Below the pieces are notes generated by a model. It made no database searches and had not been told where the DNA came from. It worked only from the letters and a program-made list of their open reading frames with translations. A stretch of 64,000 bases of DNA, taken from the NCBI GenBank assembly GCA_036186865.1, contig AP025062.1:31539001-31603000 (forward strand). The letters run 5' to 3'. Made by a program: the position numbers and the translations under genes. This document shows, piece after piece, positions 19,663 through 31,178 of the stretch. Numbering within the stretch: the first letter of the stretch is position 1; the number at the start of each line of letters is the position of its first letter. This DNA is from Eustoma russellianum (taxonomy: Eukaryota > Streptophyta > Magnoliopsida > Gentianales > Gentianaceae).

Positions 19663-22600
19663 TTAATGGCGCAAAGCTGGCAGCTGCTGGTCTAAATGTA
19701 TTGCCCCACGAACCTCACAAGGAAGTTCATGAATAGCCTGATAACAGTGAAGGACAACTGCTCTATAGTCGTGGCGCGTAATAGATGAGCTACAGTGTTT
19801 GCTTCCCTTGGACAATACTGAATGGTGGATTGATTGAGAGATAGGAACATGGTTGCGCGACGAATATCTTCTGCTAATACTCTCGTGATCATCCGAGCGT
19901 CCATGAGCAAGGACAAAAGGGATTTGCAATCAGTTTCAATAATGATGTGATGATATTCCCATGCATAATAAATCAAAGCTAGTGTAAGGGTCATCAGTTC
20001 CGCACGCAATGGAGTATACATACGAAGTGAAAAGCAGATGGCTGAAATTAGTTGACCCTGGTGTCCTCTTAAAACGGCTCCGCCAGCTACCTACGATTGT
20101 CCCACCGTCGCATCAACGTTTAACTTGAGTTTTCCTGAAGGTAGCAATTCCCAACGTGCTAATCTAATTCGTTTTGTGCGCAATGTAGGAGAAAAATGAA
20201 GGTCCACGAGATTTGGAATAGTCATTGCAAACTTTTTTCCATTCATTGCTGCACACCATGTATAGACAGTTGTCCTTACCTTGTCAAATAGTCTGGCATA
20301 GGAAAAGTTTTCTTATCCAAAACGTATTGCTGCATATTCTTTCCATATTACCTATGTCACAATCGATGGCACTATGGCTCGCAGTTGCCTGATCATGGTA
20401 GTTTGATTAAAAATACGCAACCAGCGGTATAGATGGCCATTAATTGTATTGTTGTGTGGCAGAGGACCGGAAAAAATCATGGATACTTCCACCCATAACG
20501 GCTGGACCCTCGGACAGCTGAGAAAGACATGATCTTGGACATCTGAGTGCAGTCCACAAAATGCACATTGCGAGGGAAGTATTGTGAGCCAAGATCGTAA
20601 TTGGTCAACCATGGGCAAAGATCTATTCCATAGCATCCATAAGAAGAGTTGCAAAGCTGGAGGGGATTGCTTCCACCAAATATGTCGAGTCTCAGGCCGC
20701 TGAATACTTGTTGTCCTAATAACATTATACACCGACTTAATAGAAAACTGCCCATTAATGTCCGGCAACCATTGAATGGCAAGCGGCAATCGCTGAGTAT
20801 GAAGCTCCATAAAGTCATTGATATGACATATGCGTTTCCAAGTTGGAGAATCATAAATGTGTGAATACATGGAATGATGATTACCGTATTTGCGTTTGCA
20901 AAACTCAGCCCATAATGTGTCGGAATGGTGATACTTCCGCCACAGTTGACTGCCATATGCTTTCTGAACATGTAAAAGATTTCTAACACCAAGTCCACTG
21001 TCCTCTGCTGAGCAGCAGATAGAAGACCACGATTTCCAATGATACCTACCTTTCCCGAGAAAAGATGCCATCTTGCGATGCAAGATATCGATAACACTCT
21101 TTGGTAAGCGAGAGCTTGCAATACTATGTGTTGGCATTGAACTTAAAACATGTTTCACTAGTACCGACCGGCCAGCCATCGACAGCAATTTATTGGACCA
21201 ACACGCTAATTTTGCCTCAAAATGATTGATAAGGGAAGAACAATACCTAAACCTGTTTATACCCTTATATAAAAAGGAACCAAGATACTTTATTGGCAGT
21301 GATGCCAATCTCATTCCCAACGCTGAAGATGCAGCATGTCCTGTGACCCCTGCCCCTACAACAACTTGGCTTTTATGATAATTTACCAACTGCACTGACG
21401 CATGTTGATATATTGTCAAAAAATGCGGAATCTTTCAAGGTTATGTGCAGAACCATTTAAGAAGACCAACAAGTCATCTGCAAATCCTAAATGGGATATA
21501 CTTGGCATGCGGCCTGCAGCAAACCCCTTTATTATGCAGTCGACATCAATGCCTTTAGTCCGCAGAAAAATCCCTCGGAAGAGATGATAAATAACAATGG
21601 CGATAAAGGGTCTCCTTGTTTGATGCCACGTTTGATGGAGAAGAAACTAGATTGTTTGCCGTTAATAAGAAGCGACATCGTGTGGATTGTAAATTATTAA
21701 GCAATATACAAACTATTCTTGGACTAAAACCCATGCGCCGCAGCTGTAGATCAAGGTAGTGCCAACTTACCCGATCAAAAGCTTTGGCCATGTCAAGTTT
21801 AAACATGACGTGACCTCCTCGCGGACGTTTGTCTATGACATGAACCATTTCATGAGCTAATAAGATCTATTCCGTAATACCCCTACCACTCAAAAAACCT
21901 GCTTGTTCCGGCGAGATAACCTTATACAGAAATCTACCCAATCGAGAAGAGAACAATCGTGTGATAACTTTGGAGATAAAATTCATCAAACAAATAGGGC
22001 GAAAGTCCGCGAATGTCTGAGGATTTGAGATCTTGGGAATGAGAACAACCGTGGTTGCAGCCACCCGCTGTGGAACTTGTACACCTAGATAAAATTCTTG
22101 AACCTCTTTGAGAACATCTGACTGAATGATCCGCCAGAAGTGTCTGTAAAAAGTTCTCAGAAAGCCATCAGGGCTAGCTGCACTGGTATGACTAAGATCC
22201 CGTACTGCTTGTTTGACCTTCTGCAACGATGGAATTTCTTGTAGTAATGCATTGTCCTCTGCTGTCAATAATACTTGAATGTGTTGCAAAATAGCATCAC
22301 AATCACCCACTGGCTCTGTTGTGAAAAGATTCGAGAAATAATGCATAGCTTCTGCTTCAATATCTGCACTATGCAAGCATTCACTACCATCCGGCCGCAG
22401 GATATGGCAAGTGGCTTGTTTCCGCCTTTTGTCTTTCACTGTATTATGATAAAATGATGTATTAGCATCTCCGTCCTTAAGCCATTTGACGTTTTCCTTT
22501 TGCTTCTAATAAAGAAAGGCTCGCTTCTGCCTAAGGTGAAGTTGTTCAACATTCTGATGATATTGGGTCCGATTCAATTCTGTGGAGTCTAAATCGAAAG

Positions 22601-23522
22601 CCTTTTCACAAATAAGGACTTGCTTCTCCGCCTCCGCTAGCGCATCAAATATATTGCCAAAAACCTCCTTATTCCATTGCTTTAGTTCCTTATGTAGACG
22701 GCGAAGCTTATCTGAGAAACCCCACATACCACCTACCGTTGGAAAGGAATTCCAGTGATGCATAACAAAAGTGTCAAAATCTTGATGTGACGTCCAAATA
22801 TCAATATATCTGAATGCGATTGGACCCCGATTATTGTCCGAATCACATGTCAATAATAAAGGCGCATGATCAGAAGTTGTCCGAGCAAGATGACAAACCT
22901 GTTGAACTGGAAATATGTCAGAAACTTCTAATGAACACAAAAAGCGATCGAGCCGACGCCATACACGACCTAATCCCCGGCCGTCGCACCAAGTATATAA
23001 GGAGCCTTGAAATGGAAATTCATGTAAGTCACATATTTGTACACAGTCATTAAAATCTTGCAACGAGTGTAATGTAGGTGATGATCTTCCATGATGCTCA
23101 TCCAACGTAAGAAAGGTATTGAAATCACCTCCCAGGAACCATGGAGATCCAAAGAAGAATGAAAAAGCTGCAAATCCGCCCAAAGCGGATGTCTAGCTGA
23201 CAAAGAGTGCATGCCATAGATAGCTGTGAGCCACAACCGCTCTCCTGATGCTAGTCAACGATATTTAATAGAATGATTTTGTGCTCCAGATCTCTCACCC
23301 TCCAATGATAATAGAGAGTATTTCCAAAAAAAACCATATATGATCATTACATGCAGATAAAGATTTTGAGAAACCCAGCTATAGTTGATACGACAGTAAT
23401 AAAGACGAACGAACTTTTGGTTCTATGATGATTAATATATGCAAATTATGCTTTCGAACAAGATAAATCAAACGATTGATCAAGGTTTTGATACCGCGAA
23501 TGTTCCAAATAAGTATCTTCAT
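19663..23522 (-). pseudogene. LINE A ORF2 (endonuclease, RT, RNase H)
   Basis: Starts ATG 23,522-23,520 with KILIWNIRG (APE endonuclease start). GGDFNTF (about 23,115-23,135) and TSDHAPLL (about 22,860) carry endonuclease catalytic residues. RT follows with KLDMAKAFDR (about 21,771-21,800), a broken KQGDPLSPLLF block and an intact FADD (21,473-21,484). A zinc-type CAFC..H..C motif (about 20,540-20,600) and a C-terminal RNase H with ETDC and YCPREAN (about 19,790-19,930) end the protein. Breaks include a TAG for Gln after GITE near 21,869, a stop after AFLY near 22,508, frameshifts near 21,640 and 23,190, and TGA near 21,420. Such RNase H tails are known in plant L1 elements. Confidence 0.9.
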
Positions 23523-24846
23523 TGAGACAAAGCTTCAAAAGAGTTAGAGAGGTGTGTTGCCCTTAACCTGGTTATTCGAAGAAAAGTGGGAGCTGGCTGC
23601 TGTAAGCGACGCATCAGATGCGGGGCTGTTTGTTGAGCTATCGTAGAGACTTTAGCGTCAGTCTCTAAGTGATTAACGTTCAAATATGTTGCTTCAACTA
23701 GATTAGTCAGTTCCGTATAAAGGTGTCGATCATGTTCATCTAAACAATTAACATCCAGAGGTATAATCACTTTACTATCCGAATGAGATGAATCTGTAAC
23801 ACGCACAATGAGATCCCCTATCATAGAATCATCGACACCACGTAAACGGGAAACCTCTTGAGCATCCGATATTGCCACAACTGGTCCTAGATCGGAAGAG
23901 GACGGCAGGTCTTGATGCTGGGGATGTTGATCAGTTTGGATGGCAGTCTGGTGTGTTTGTGGGACAGGTTATGGTTCACACAGTATATTTTCCAGAGGCG
24001 TTTTTGTGGAGTCCATCATTGATTTTTCTCTTTGGCTATCTGCTTCTCCTCTTTATTCTCCTTGGTACCACATGCAGGTATTTGTTCCTGCCCAGCCAGC
24101 ACAGGATCTGATTTGCCATAATCGTCTGACACATGCCCTAATCTGAAACAGGTTGTACAGTAGGATGGCAAGTCTTCATAAACCATGTTTTGCATGATAA
24201 TCATCGTTGGAGCTCGAATATGAACACGTTGAGGCAACTCTTTTGATACATCAAGTTCAATACAAATGCGTGCCACCGACGGCCGATTAGCTGCTGTGGT
24301 CGCTGCATCAAGTTTCAGAGGCGTTCCTAGCATTCATGCAATATGAAAAAGGGCAGATTTACGATGGAAGTGAATCGGGAGTCCCGGAAAAGATACCCAG
24401 ATCGAAACAATTGGCACTTCGACAGCTGGATCGTAATCCGGTGTCCACTTGGTAATACGCATAGTTCCGCCTGAGATCATCGAACTTCGCCACGCAAAGC
24501 ATCGAATATATTCCTGGTCTTGATCAAAGTAGATAAGAACATGATTTGCGTCCAAAAGTCCAACCTTTACAGCATCGGCAAATCCAATGCAATCTATAGA
24601 TGATCGAGTCGTGGCAAGTGGAGGACGGCCATACCAAAACGTTCCTACCAATGTAAGACGATAAGGGGCCGCTAATGATTGTATTTCATCCTCCGTGAAC
24701 GAGATCATAGGACCGCCCTTATATTTTTGGATTGGTTTCGGGGCCATGCTTGTCGGAGATGGCGTAAATAGCGACGCAAAAGAGTGAGGCGGCACCGAAG
24801 TAGAAGACAGCGGCTGAGTAGGGTTAGTCGCAGAATTTTGCACCAT
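23519..24846 (-). pseudogene. LINE A ORF1 (DUF4283, zinc knuckle)
   Basis: ATG at 24,846-24,844 gives MVQNSATNP; an open stretch further upstream has no matching sequence in other copies. Domain order: Ser/Pro-rich start, KPIQKYKGGPMISFT, the RNA-binding-like DUF4283 block (LVGTFWYGRPP, VKVGLLDANH, RITKWTPDYD), WVSFPGLPIH, then a CCHC knuckle YCTTCFRLGHVSDDY whose last Cys is Tyr. The C-terminal part (23,519-23,878) has SRLRGVDD and SNSFEALSQ. An in-frame TGA (24,334-24,336) and a net frameshift in about 23,880-24,020 break it. Its TGA stop overlaps the ORF2 start as ATGA (23,519-23,522). Confidence 0.88.
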
Positions 24847-25130
24847 GACTGTAGGAACGAAAAAACCGATGAAAAGAATCAGAAAGTGGTCAAGAAGGAA
24901 GGGGGAGGGCAGGAAGATGAGTTGCAGCGGTTTGGCTAGGCTGCAGTGGCTACGACGCCAGACGACAAAAAGTGCAAGAGGGCGGCATACACACACACAC
25001 GCACACACATATATATATATTAAACCCTAAGAATTTTGCCGCCCCTGGAAAAGAAAAGAAAAAGAAATTGTTCAACCCTTTTGCACACGTAGTAGGCAGC
25101 CGCGGTGCAGGGAGAAAGAGTATTCGCCGG
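24847..25130 (-). other. LINE A 5' UTR region
   Basis: The sequence upstream of ORF1 contains a CA-rich then TA-rich dinucleotide run (24,987-25,020) and a purine-rich stretch (25,047-25,075). No protein motif is seen. The right boundary is uncertain because no target duplication was found. Confidence 0.5.
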
Positions 25131-25640
25131 AAAAAGGTAGGTGATTATTTCACCTCGTTTGGTACGAATCAAGCATGCCTGATCTTTACCATATTTGCTT
25201 TATGTGAAATTATTGTTTTAATTGCTAAATTCATGTGTTTCAATTCAAAATCATGACTTTTACTTGATTTGATCGTATATGTATATGCCCGTCCAATGTT
25301 GATGATTATGTGACCAAAAAAGAATTAAAAAGAATGGAGTTTTACGCAATAGTATAGAGAAGTGCATGAATAGCCTTAAAAATAGATCACGTAGCCTGGA
25401 GATTAGGTTGGAATCACACTTGAAATCGAAAAACAGGTCTCACGGACACATCCACGCGCAGCCCCTGACGGCGCATCCGAACTCGTGCTGACGTGTCCAA
25501 TTGAAAAAGATGTGCCGCGTTAAACGGAGTAAAATGAAATTCGTTTGAGTCGGGTTGATCCAGGCTGACCCGGTTAGCAGAGCTAAACCACTAGGGGCTG
25601 GACCATCTGGGCTGGTCTGCTGATGGGGGCCAGACTACAA
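25131..25640. other. Unassigned sequence between LINE A and the (TA)n tract
   Basis: About 500 bp with no recognised LINE, LTR or gene similarity. It contains a GC-richer stretch at about 25,435-25,625 (GACACATCCACGCGCAGCCCCTG, then TGACCCGGTTAGCAG) unlike the AT-rich surroundings. It may be unique host DNA or the 5' end of a truncated element. Confidence 0.4.
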
Positions 25641-25646
25641 TATAAA

Positions 25647-25697
25647 CATATATATATATATATATGCATATATATATATAGATGCATATATATATAT

Positions 25698-25770
<73 letters not shown>

Positions 25771-25793
25771 CATCTATATACATATATATATAT
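25647..25793. repeat. (TA)n microsatellite with GCATA interruptions
   Basis: A near-continuous AT dinucleotide run with occasional GCATA, GATATA, GTATA and CATCTA breaks. LINE B starts at its right edge. Translations here give only Tyr/Ile repeats and are not genes. Confidence 0.95.
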
Positions 25794-26412
25794 GAGGACT
25801 TGCCGCGTTTTTGTACCTCCTGTAGACGACTTGGCCATGCATCGCATGATTGTCATCCGAAGGAGCAGGGCACGGTGCCTCCTCCGCCTCCTCCGCCACC
25901 TTCACTCCCACCTGCCCAATGATAGACCCCCCGTCAAGCGCAAAGAGGGAAACCACCGTCCAGCGGCGGAGCTAGTGACTAATCCTCCAATGGACGCACA
26001 TGCGCAACCTATCGCAGACCCTAGCCATGACGTTCCTGTTACTGATTCTCCAATATTGGTGGGAGATGATTTGCTGCCTGCTGGGGACTCCACGGCACCA
26101 CAACATGTCGCAGATGATTGTGCCATTGGCCATTGTTCTGACAATGAGCTGCCAGAAAATGATCCGCCCCCAGAGGTTTCAACGGTTCCAGATGACGTAG
26201 TTAGGCGCATGGAGTTGATTCCTACGTCGCCGGATGATGATGTTTTATTATCTCACCTGCAGGATTCCACTGCAGAGGCTGAATTTATTCCAGTTGTTCC
26301 ACGTCGCAAACGCCGTACAAAAAAGGAACTCCCGCCTTTGCCACCTTCCACGATTCTAACTCGTAGTGCGTCTCATGCAATTCAGGGAAGTGGTTCTAAC
26401 CTTGCTCAATGA
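25789..26412 (+). pseudogene. LINE B ORF1, C-terminal fragment
   Basis: It starts YEDLPRFCTSCRRLGHASHDC, an intact CCHC knuckle (C-x2-C-x4-H-x4-C), directly out of the TA tract. A Pro-rich segment follows (eight Pro in a row, about 25,878-25,905). One frameshift near 25,880-25,920 links it to the remaining acidic/Pro-rich tail with PRRKRRTKKE and a final Gln before TGA. The DUF4283 half is missing. The stop overlaps the ORF2 start as ATGA at 26,409-26,412. Confidence 0.82.
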
Positions 26413-29400
26413 ATATTTTAATATGGAATATACGAGGCATGCGTGCCTCTTTGCCTCGATTACACAACTTAGTTCATGAACATCATTTAGATATAGTCGA
26501 TGTAACTGAACCGAAGCACTCACCACATCACATTTCTCGTCTTGCTATGGATCTTGGTTTTTCACATCATTTCTCTTCTCAATCAGAACGTATTTGGTTG
26601 TTTTGGCGTGACACAGATATTCATTTGGTGGATTCACACGACCAGAGTCAGGTCGTTCATTTTACTTTCACAATCCGACGACTTCAGCAAAATTTTGTTT
26701 TCTGTGCGGTCTACGGCAGTCATACAGTACCTTTGCGTCGCTCATTATGGCACTCTCTATCGGCCTTTTCTGACTCGAATGACATGCCATGGCTTGTTGG
26801 GGCTAATTTTAATACTTTTCGTTCTCTTGAGGACCATGCAGGCCGCTCTCAACCGTCACTTTCCTCCTTACAAGATTTTAATGATTGTATTGAAGCATGT
26901 TCATTAATGTCGCCGCAGTATCAGGGCCCACGATACACTTGGACGGATGGTCGAGGCCTGGGTCGTGTCCGACGCAGGCTAGACTGGTTGTTCTATAATT
27001 CTGCTTTTCAAAGCCGGTTTGATGACACGTGCCTTTCGCATCTTCCCCGCGTTTCTTCGGATCATACTCCATTATTGGTTCTATGCCGCTTGGGCATCAC
27101 AGAGACACGAAGGTCTTTCCGTTTTTTAGACTCCTGGTTACATCACCCAGATTTTCATGCTTATGTGGAAAATGCTTGGACATCCTATCCAACAACAGGA
27201 GGTATGTATGGATTTTATTCAAAGTTGTTCCGCCTGAAGAAGGATATACAGCGTTGGAATAAGGAGATTTTCGGAAACATCTTTTCCAATGTCAAGCATG
27301 CTGAATCAGCTCTTATCTTGGCTGAAAATGCGTGGGACGTTGACTCCTCTGATGCAAACCGAGAGGCATACCACAAAGCCAAAGCAGAGTATCTTCAAGC
27401 TTCTTTATATGAGTTCCATTTTTGGAAACAGAAGGCAAGGCTTCGATGGTTGCAGGATGGTGATGCAAATACTCGATATTTTCACTCCATAGTCAAGGGT
27501 AGGCGTTCTCAACTGCGCATCCAGCAAATCCGTACATCTGATGGCAGAATATGTGCTGATGCTGCCGCCATTCAGGACAAAGCCGTTGCTTTTTATACAT
27601 CCTTATTTACCCAGGGCCATACACACAATTATGATGCTGTGCTCCGTCATATTCCACCTCTTGTCATGGCGGATGACAATATGATACTTATGGCGATGCC
27701 TACAGTGGAGGAAATTAAAGCATCAGTCTGGCACTTAGATCCTTGTAGCGCAGCAGGCCCTGATGGTTTTAATGGTAACTTTTATCGATCTTGTTGGTCC
27801 ATTATTCATGATGATCTGATTAAGGCTGTGCAGGAGTTTTTCTTGGGTATCCCCCAGCCTACAGTCATGGCTAGTGCACTTATCACTCTAATCCCCAAGA
27901 AACCATCTCCGGATACTTTTAGTGATTTCAGGCGCATCTACCTCACAAATTTCATAAGCAAAGTCTGCACGCGCATAATTGCTACTCGACTTAATACTTT
28001 GCTACCTCGCATTATTTTGCCGGAGCAAACTGGCTTTCTCCCGGGTTGTGATATTTCTACACAAGTTCTTATGGCTCGAGAGATGATTCATATGCTGGAT
28101 AAAGGTGGTCCTCAATTATGTTTGAAACTAGATATGATGAAAGCTTTTGACAGAGTCAGCTGGGAATATCTAGAGAGGTTATTTCATGCTTTTGGCTTCT
28201 CAGCATTTTTCATTCGCCTCATTTTAAACCATTTGCGTGCCACAACATTATCAGTTTTAATTAATGGCCTGCCTTCAGCTTCCTTTCGTCCGTATAGAGG
28301 TGTTAAGCAAGGAGATCCTTTATCCCCTCTGCTTTTTATTATTTCCTCGGAAGGTTTCAGCAGAGGATTTAAATCATTAGTCACATCGGGAGCATTACAG
28401 CCTTTCCGTATTGGCAGAGTTCCTTTTCATATCACTCATCTAGCCTATGCAGATGATCTGTTGGTTTTCTTACGGGGCACACAGCGCAATCTTTGGCGTT
28501 TTCACACATTCTTAACACAATATGAGAATGCCTCTGGTCAGAAGATTAATTATCAGAAGAGCAGTTTTATCACATCAGCAGCGGTAACATCATAACAACG
28601 GCGCGATTATGCTACTATCACGGGAATGCGAGAATCTCATATGCCATTTAGATATCTGGGATCCTACATGCATAAAGGCATCAATCGATCACGGTATTGT
28701 ATTTCATTAATACAACATATAGACGATCGCCTTCAAGGTTCGCACTCTAAACTATTATCTTCTGCTGGTCGTCTTGTTTTGCTACGTTCAGTTATATCCT
28801 CGCTACCATTACATATTCTAGCAGCAGGGGGCCTGCCTAAATCGGTCATCAAGGTTATCCATAGCAAAATGGCGAAGTTCTATTGGGGAAAAAGGCATCA
28901 TTAGGTATCTTGGGCTGCTATTGCAACACCTCGGGAGGAGGGCGGACTCGGGCTTCGAAACCTTTATATGTTACAACAAGCTTATCATTGTCGTATCTGG
29001 TGGTCATATCACCAACAGACTACACTTTGGAGTAAATACATGTTTAGCAAATATGGTCACCGCGGAGACTATTTGCCTCGGCTAACTGACTCGCCTGTGT
29101 GGAAACTAATTTGTAGGATTCATCCTACTTGTATGGCACATGCCGATGGTCAGGGGGAGCATATTTCATGGAAACCAACATCTACAGGGGAGTTTTCGTT
29201 GCACAGTGCATATGATATTTGTCGAGCCCCCAGCCCGACACTTCTTTCAGCAAAATTTATTTGGTTCAAGCATCATTCGCCCATCACTCAGATATTTCTG
29301 TGGCACATATTTCACTCAGCATTACCTTTTGAGGACTATACTCGTAAGTTTTTTACAGCATGCCCTTCACAATGCCATTTTTGTAAGCAGGAGTCAGCTA

Positions 29401-30269
29401 CGGTGGATCATATATTTTTATACTGCTTGAGTATTCGAACAATCTGGAGTTATTTTGCCAGCGAGTTACACTGTCCACTCCCGACCTCTTTGCAACTCCG
29501 CCAATATCTCCTCTCATGGTGGTATCGATCATCCTTTTCCTCTTTTCTTGGGACTTTACGCATCACTGTCCCGGCTATTATTGCTTATAATGTGTGGCGT
29601 GTCTATGCCTCTATCATTTATGGTGACTCACGAACTTTTTCAATACACTCTTTAAAGTTCACCATACAGCATGATATCACAATTTGGTGTATGTCCTTGG
29701 CGGGATCTAAGCTCATGACGTGCCCGCGCCAACCATTTTCATGGATTCCCCCGATTCGGCAACCGCGTCCCATTATGGTGCACTGGCGATTACCTCCGTC
29801 TGGTAAATTGAAACTAAATACAGATGCTGCAGTTGGAAGACATTACAGTGCTGGTGGTGCTATTTTGAGGGACCATACCGGTACATGTTTGGGAGCAATT
29901 TCTTTTCGCTTGCCGCCAAGTACGCCCATTCAAGCAGAGATACAGGCTGCGGTTTTTGGTCTGTTGTATTTCCTGCCTCTATACCAATCAGTTATTCTTG
30001 AATCAGATTGTGCGTTGCTGATATCTCGATTGTGATCCCCTCGATTGATTCACGGAAACTACTGCCTTCAACTGCTACATACATTAGTGCGTCTTCATCG
30101 CTTGGATTATCACCACATTTATCGGGAAGCAAACATGTCAGCACATTATCCTGCGCAACATGCTATGTTACACCCAAGCACTCAAGTCTATGGTGCGCGA
30201 TCACTTCCACCGTTAGTCCGGAGTTCTGTCTCCCTGGATCTCTCTTCAGTACATTTGCGGGTTTCTTGA
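26409..30269 (+). pseudogene. LINE B ORF2, full length in one frame with three nonsense codons
   Basis: A single frame of 1,287 codons including the terminal stop is kept from ATG 26,409 to TGA 30,269, interrupted only by TAA 28,593-28,595, TAG 28,902-28,904 and TGA 30,033-30,035. Order: APE endonuclease (residues ~1-235, WNIRG, SSDHTPLL), with the usual GGDFN Asp replaced by Asn (26,805-26,807); RT (KLDMMKAFDR near residue 573, KQGDPLSPLLF, YADD at residues 680-683); zinc motif CHFC..H..C near 995; RNase H from ~1,136 (NTDAAVG, LESDC, REAN). The three stops fit TGG, CGA or CAA mutated by a single transition. It is the best preserved LINE ORF2 here. Confidence 0.93.
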
Positions 30270-30278
30270 TATACTCAG

Positions 30279-30760
30279 GTCTTCCAAATGGATTGGCTCC
30301 AGAATAATTTTCCTGCCTGTGTCCTTCGGGATTCAGGCAGGCTTGGTATGATTAGCTTCCTGCTGTTTTTCTGTTTTGACCTATACTGCTGGCTTGCTGA
30401 TAATGTTGCATTTGATGTCTTCCAAATGGATTGGCCCCTTCCCCCAGTCTCTGCCGGTCCTTTAGTTGGGGCAGGCAGATCTGGTATGGCGCACTTTCGT
30501 TTCATCATATGCATATATCTATGTTTATTATGTCGGTTGCACTCAACGTTTAATGTTTTTTCTACATGGAATGTCTTCCACATCAACTTCGCTGGTGGCG
30601 ATGGCATTTTGGGTTTACCTGCGGAGACGATCGGTTCCCCTGGGCAACCATATAGATCCTCACAGTTTCATGTCTTCCAATTAGATTGGCATTTATTTAT
30701 TCTTTATGTCGGTCTCCTCATGGGTACCGACAGACCTGGTATGGTTCTCATTTCTTTCGT
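30279..30760 (+). repeat. Imperfect repeats in LINE B 3' UTR
   Basis: The string TCTTCCAAATGGATTGGC or a variant recurs at about 30,279, 30,415, 30,571 (weak) and 30,672. The first, second and fourth are followed by a CAGGCA/GACAGA..CTGGTATGG segment. LINE F has only one copy of this unit (about 50,268-50,345). Open frames here are incidental. Confidence 0.6.
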
Positions 30761-31006
30761 TTACTCACTTTCAATCTGTCAGCTGCATATACTTCACTTA
30801 GTCGTACATTTGCCTTGTGCATGGACGGGATTACGCTCTGCGCCCATCTGCTTTCAACGGGACAACCTTACCTTTATTGACGCAACAAGGACAACGCATT
30901 AATAGTGGATAATGTCATTTCTCATTCTTTATTTGTTCCTTTTGTAATTAGTTCGGATTATCTCTTTTTACGTTTCGTACAGTAGCGCCTATCAACTATC
31001 CATCTA

Positions 31007-31178
31007 TATAAATATGTACGCTTTTTCCTTCGCCAAGATTTTATCCACAAGGGTGGTTTTTCTTGGCAAGGTTTTAATACGGCATATCATGTATAGTTAG
31101 ATGTTGGTAATCATATGTGACTACTCTCGTCATTTTTGACCTCTTTTGTAATAAGGTTTTCCTCCGCCATAAGTGAGG
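31007..31178 (+). other. Conserved LINE 3' tail and terminal hairpin, copy B
   Basis: TATAAATATGTACGC, CTTTTTCCTTCGCCAAG, TTTTATCCACAAGGGTGG and GGCATATCAT are shared with copies C, E and F. The tail ends CCTCCGCCATAAGTGAGG (31,161-31,178), which can fold as CCT, bulged C, CGC, loop CATAA, GTG, AGG; the middle pair is a G-U. A and D lack this region by truncation. Confidence 0.8.

Larger units (their letters stand above)
19276..25130 (-). mobile_element. L1-type LINE, copy A
   Basis: Minus-oriented L1 with 5' region (about 24,847-25,130), ORF1, ORF2 and part of the 3' UTR (19,291-19,662). It lacks the conserved ~180-nt 3' tail and poly(A) present in copies B, C, E and F, so its 3' end is truncated or deleted. 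It adjoins the Sirevirus LTR fragment on the left, but LTR sequence does not visibly resume on the right. The junction may therefore involve deletion and not simple insertion. It belongs to the A/C/D/E subfamily. Confidence 0.85.

Noticed and set aside
20649..23053. Plus-strand open stretches across LINE A
   Set aside because: They are antisense shadows of ORF2 without motifs.
25583..25922. Tyr/Ile-repeat proteins on both strands
   Set aside because: They are translations of the (TA)n tract. Only the part after 25,789 (zinc knuckle) is real LINE ORF1.
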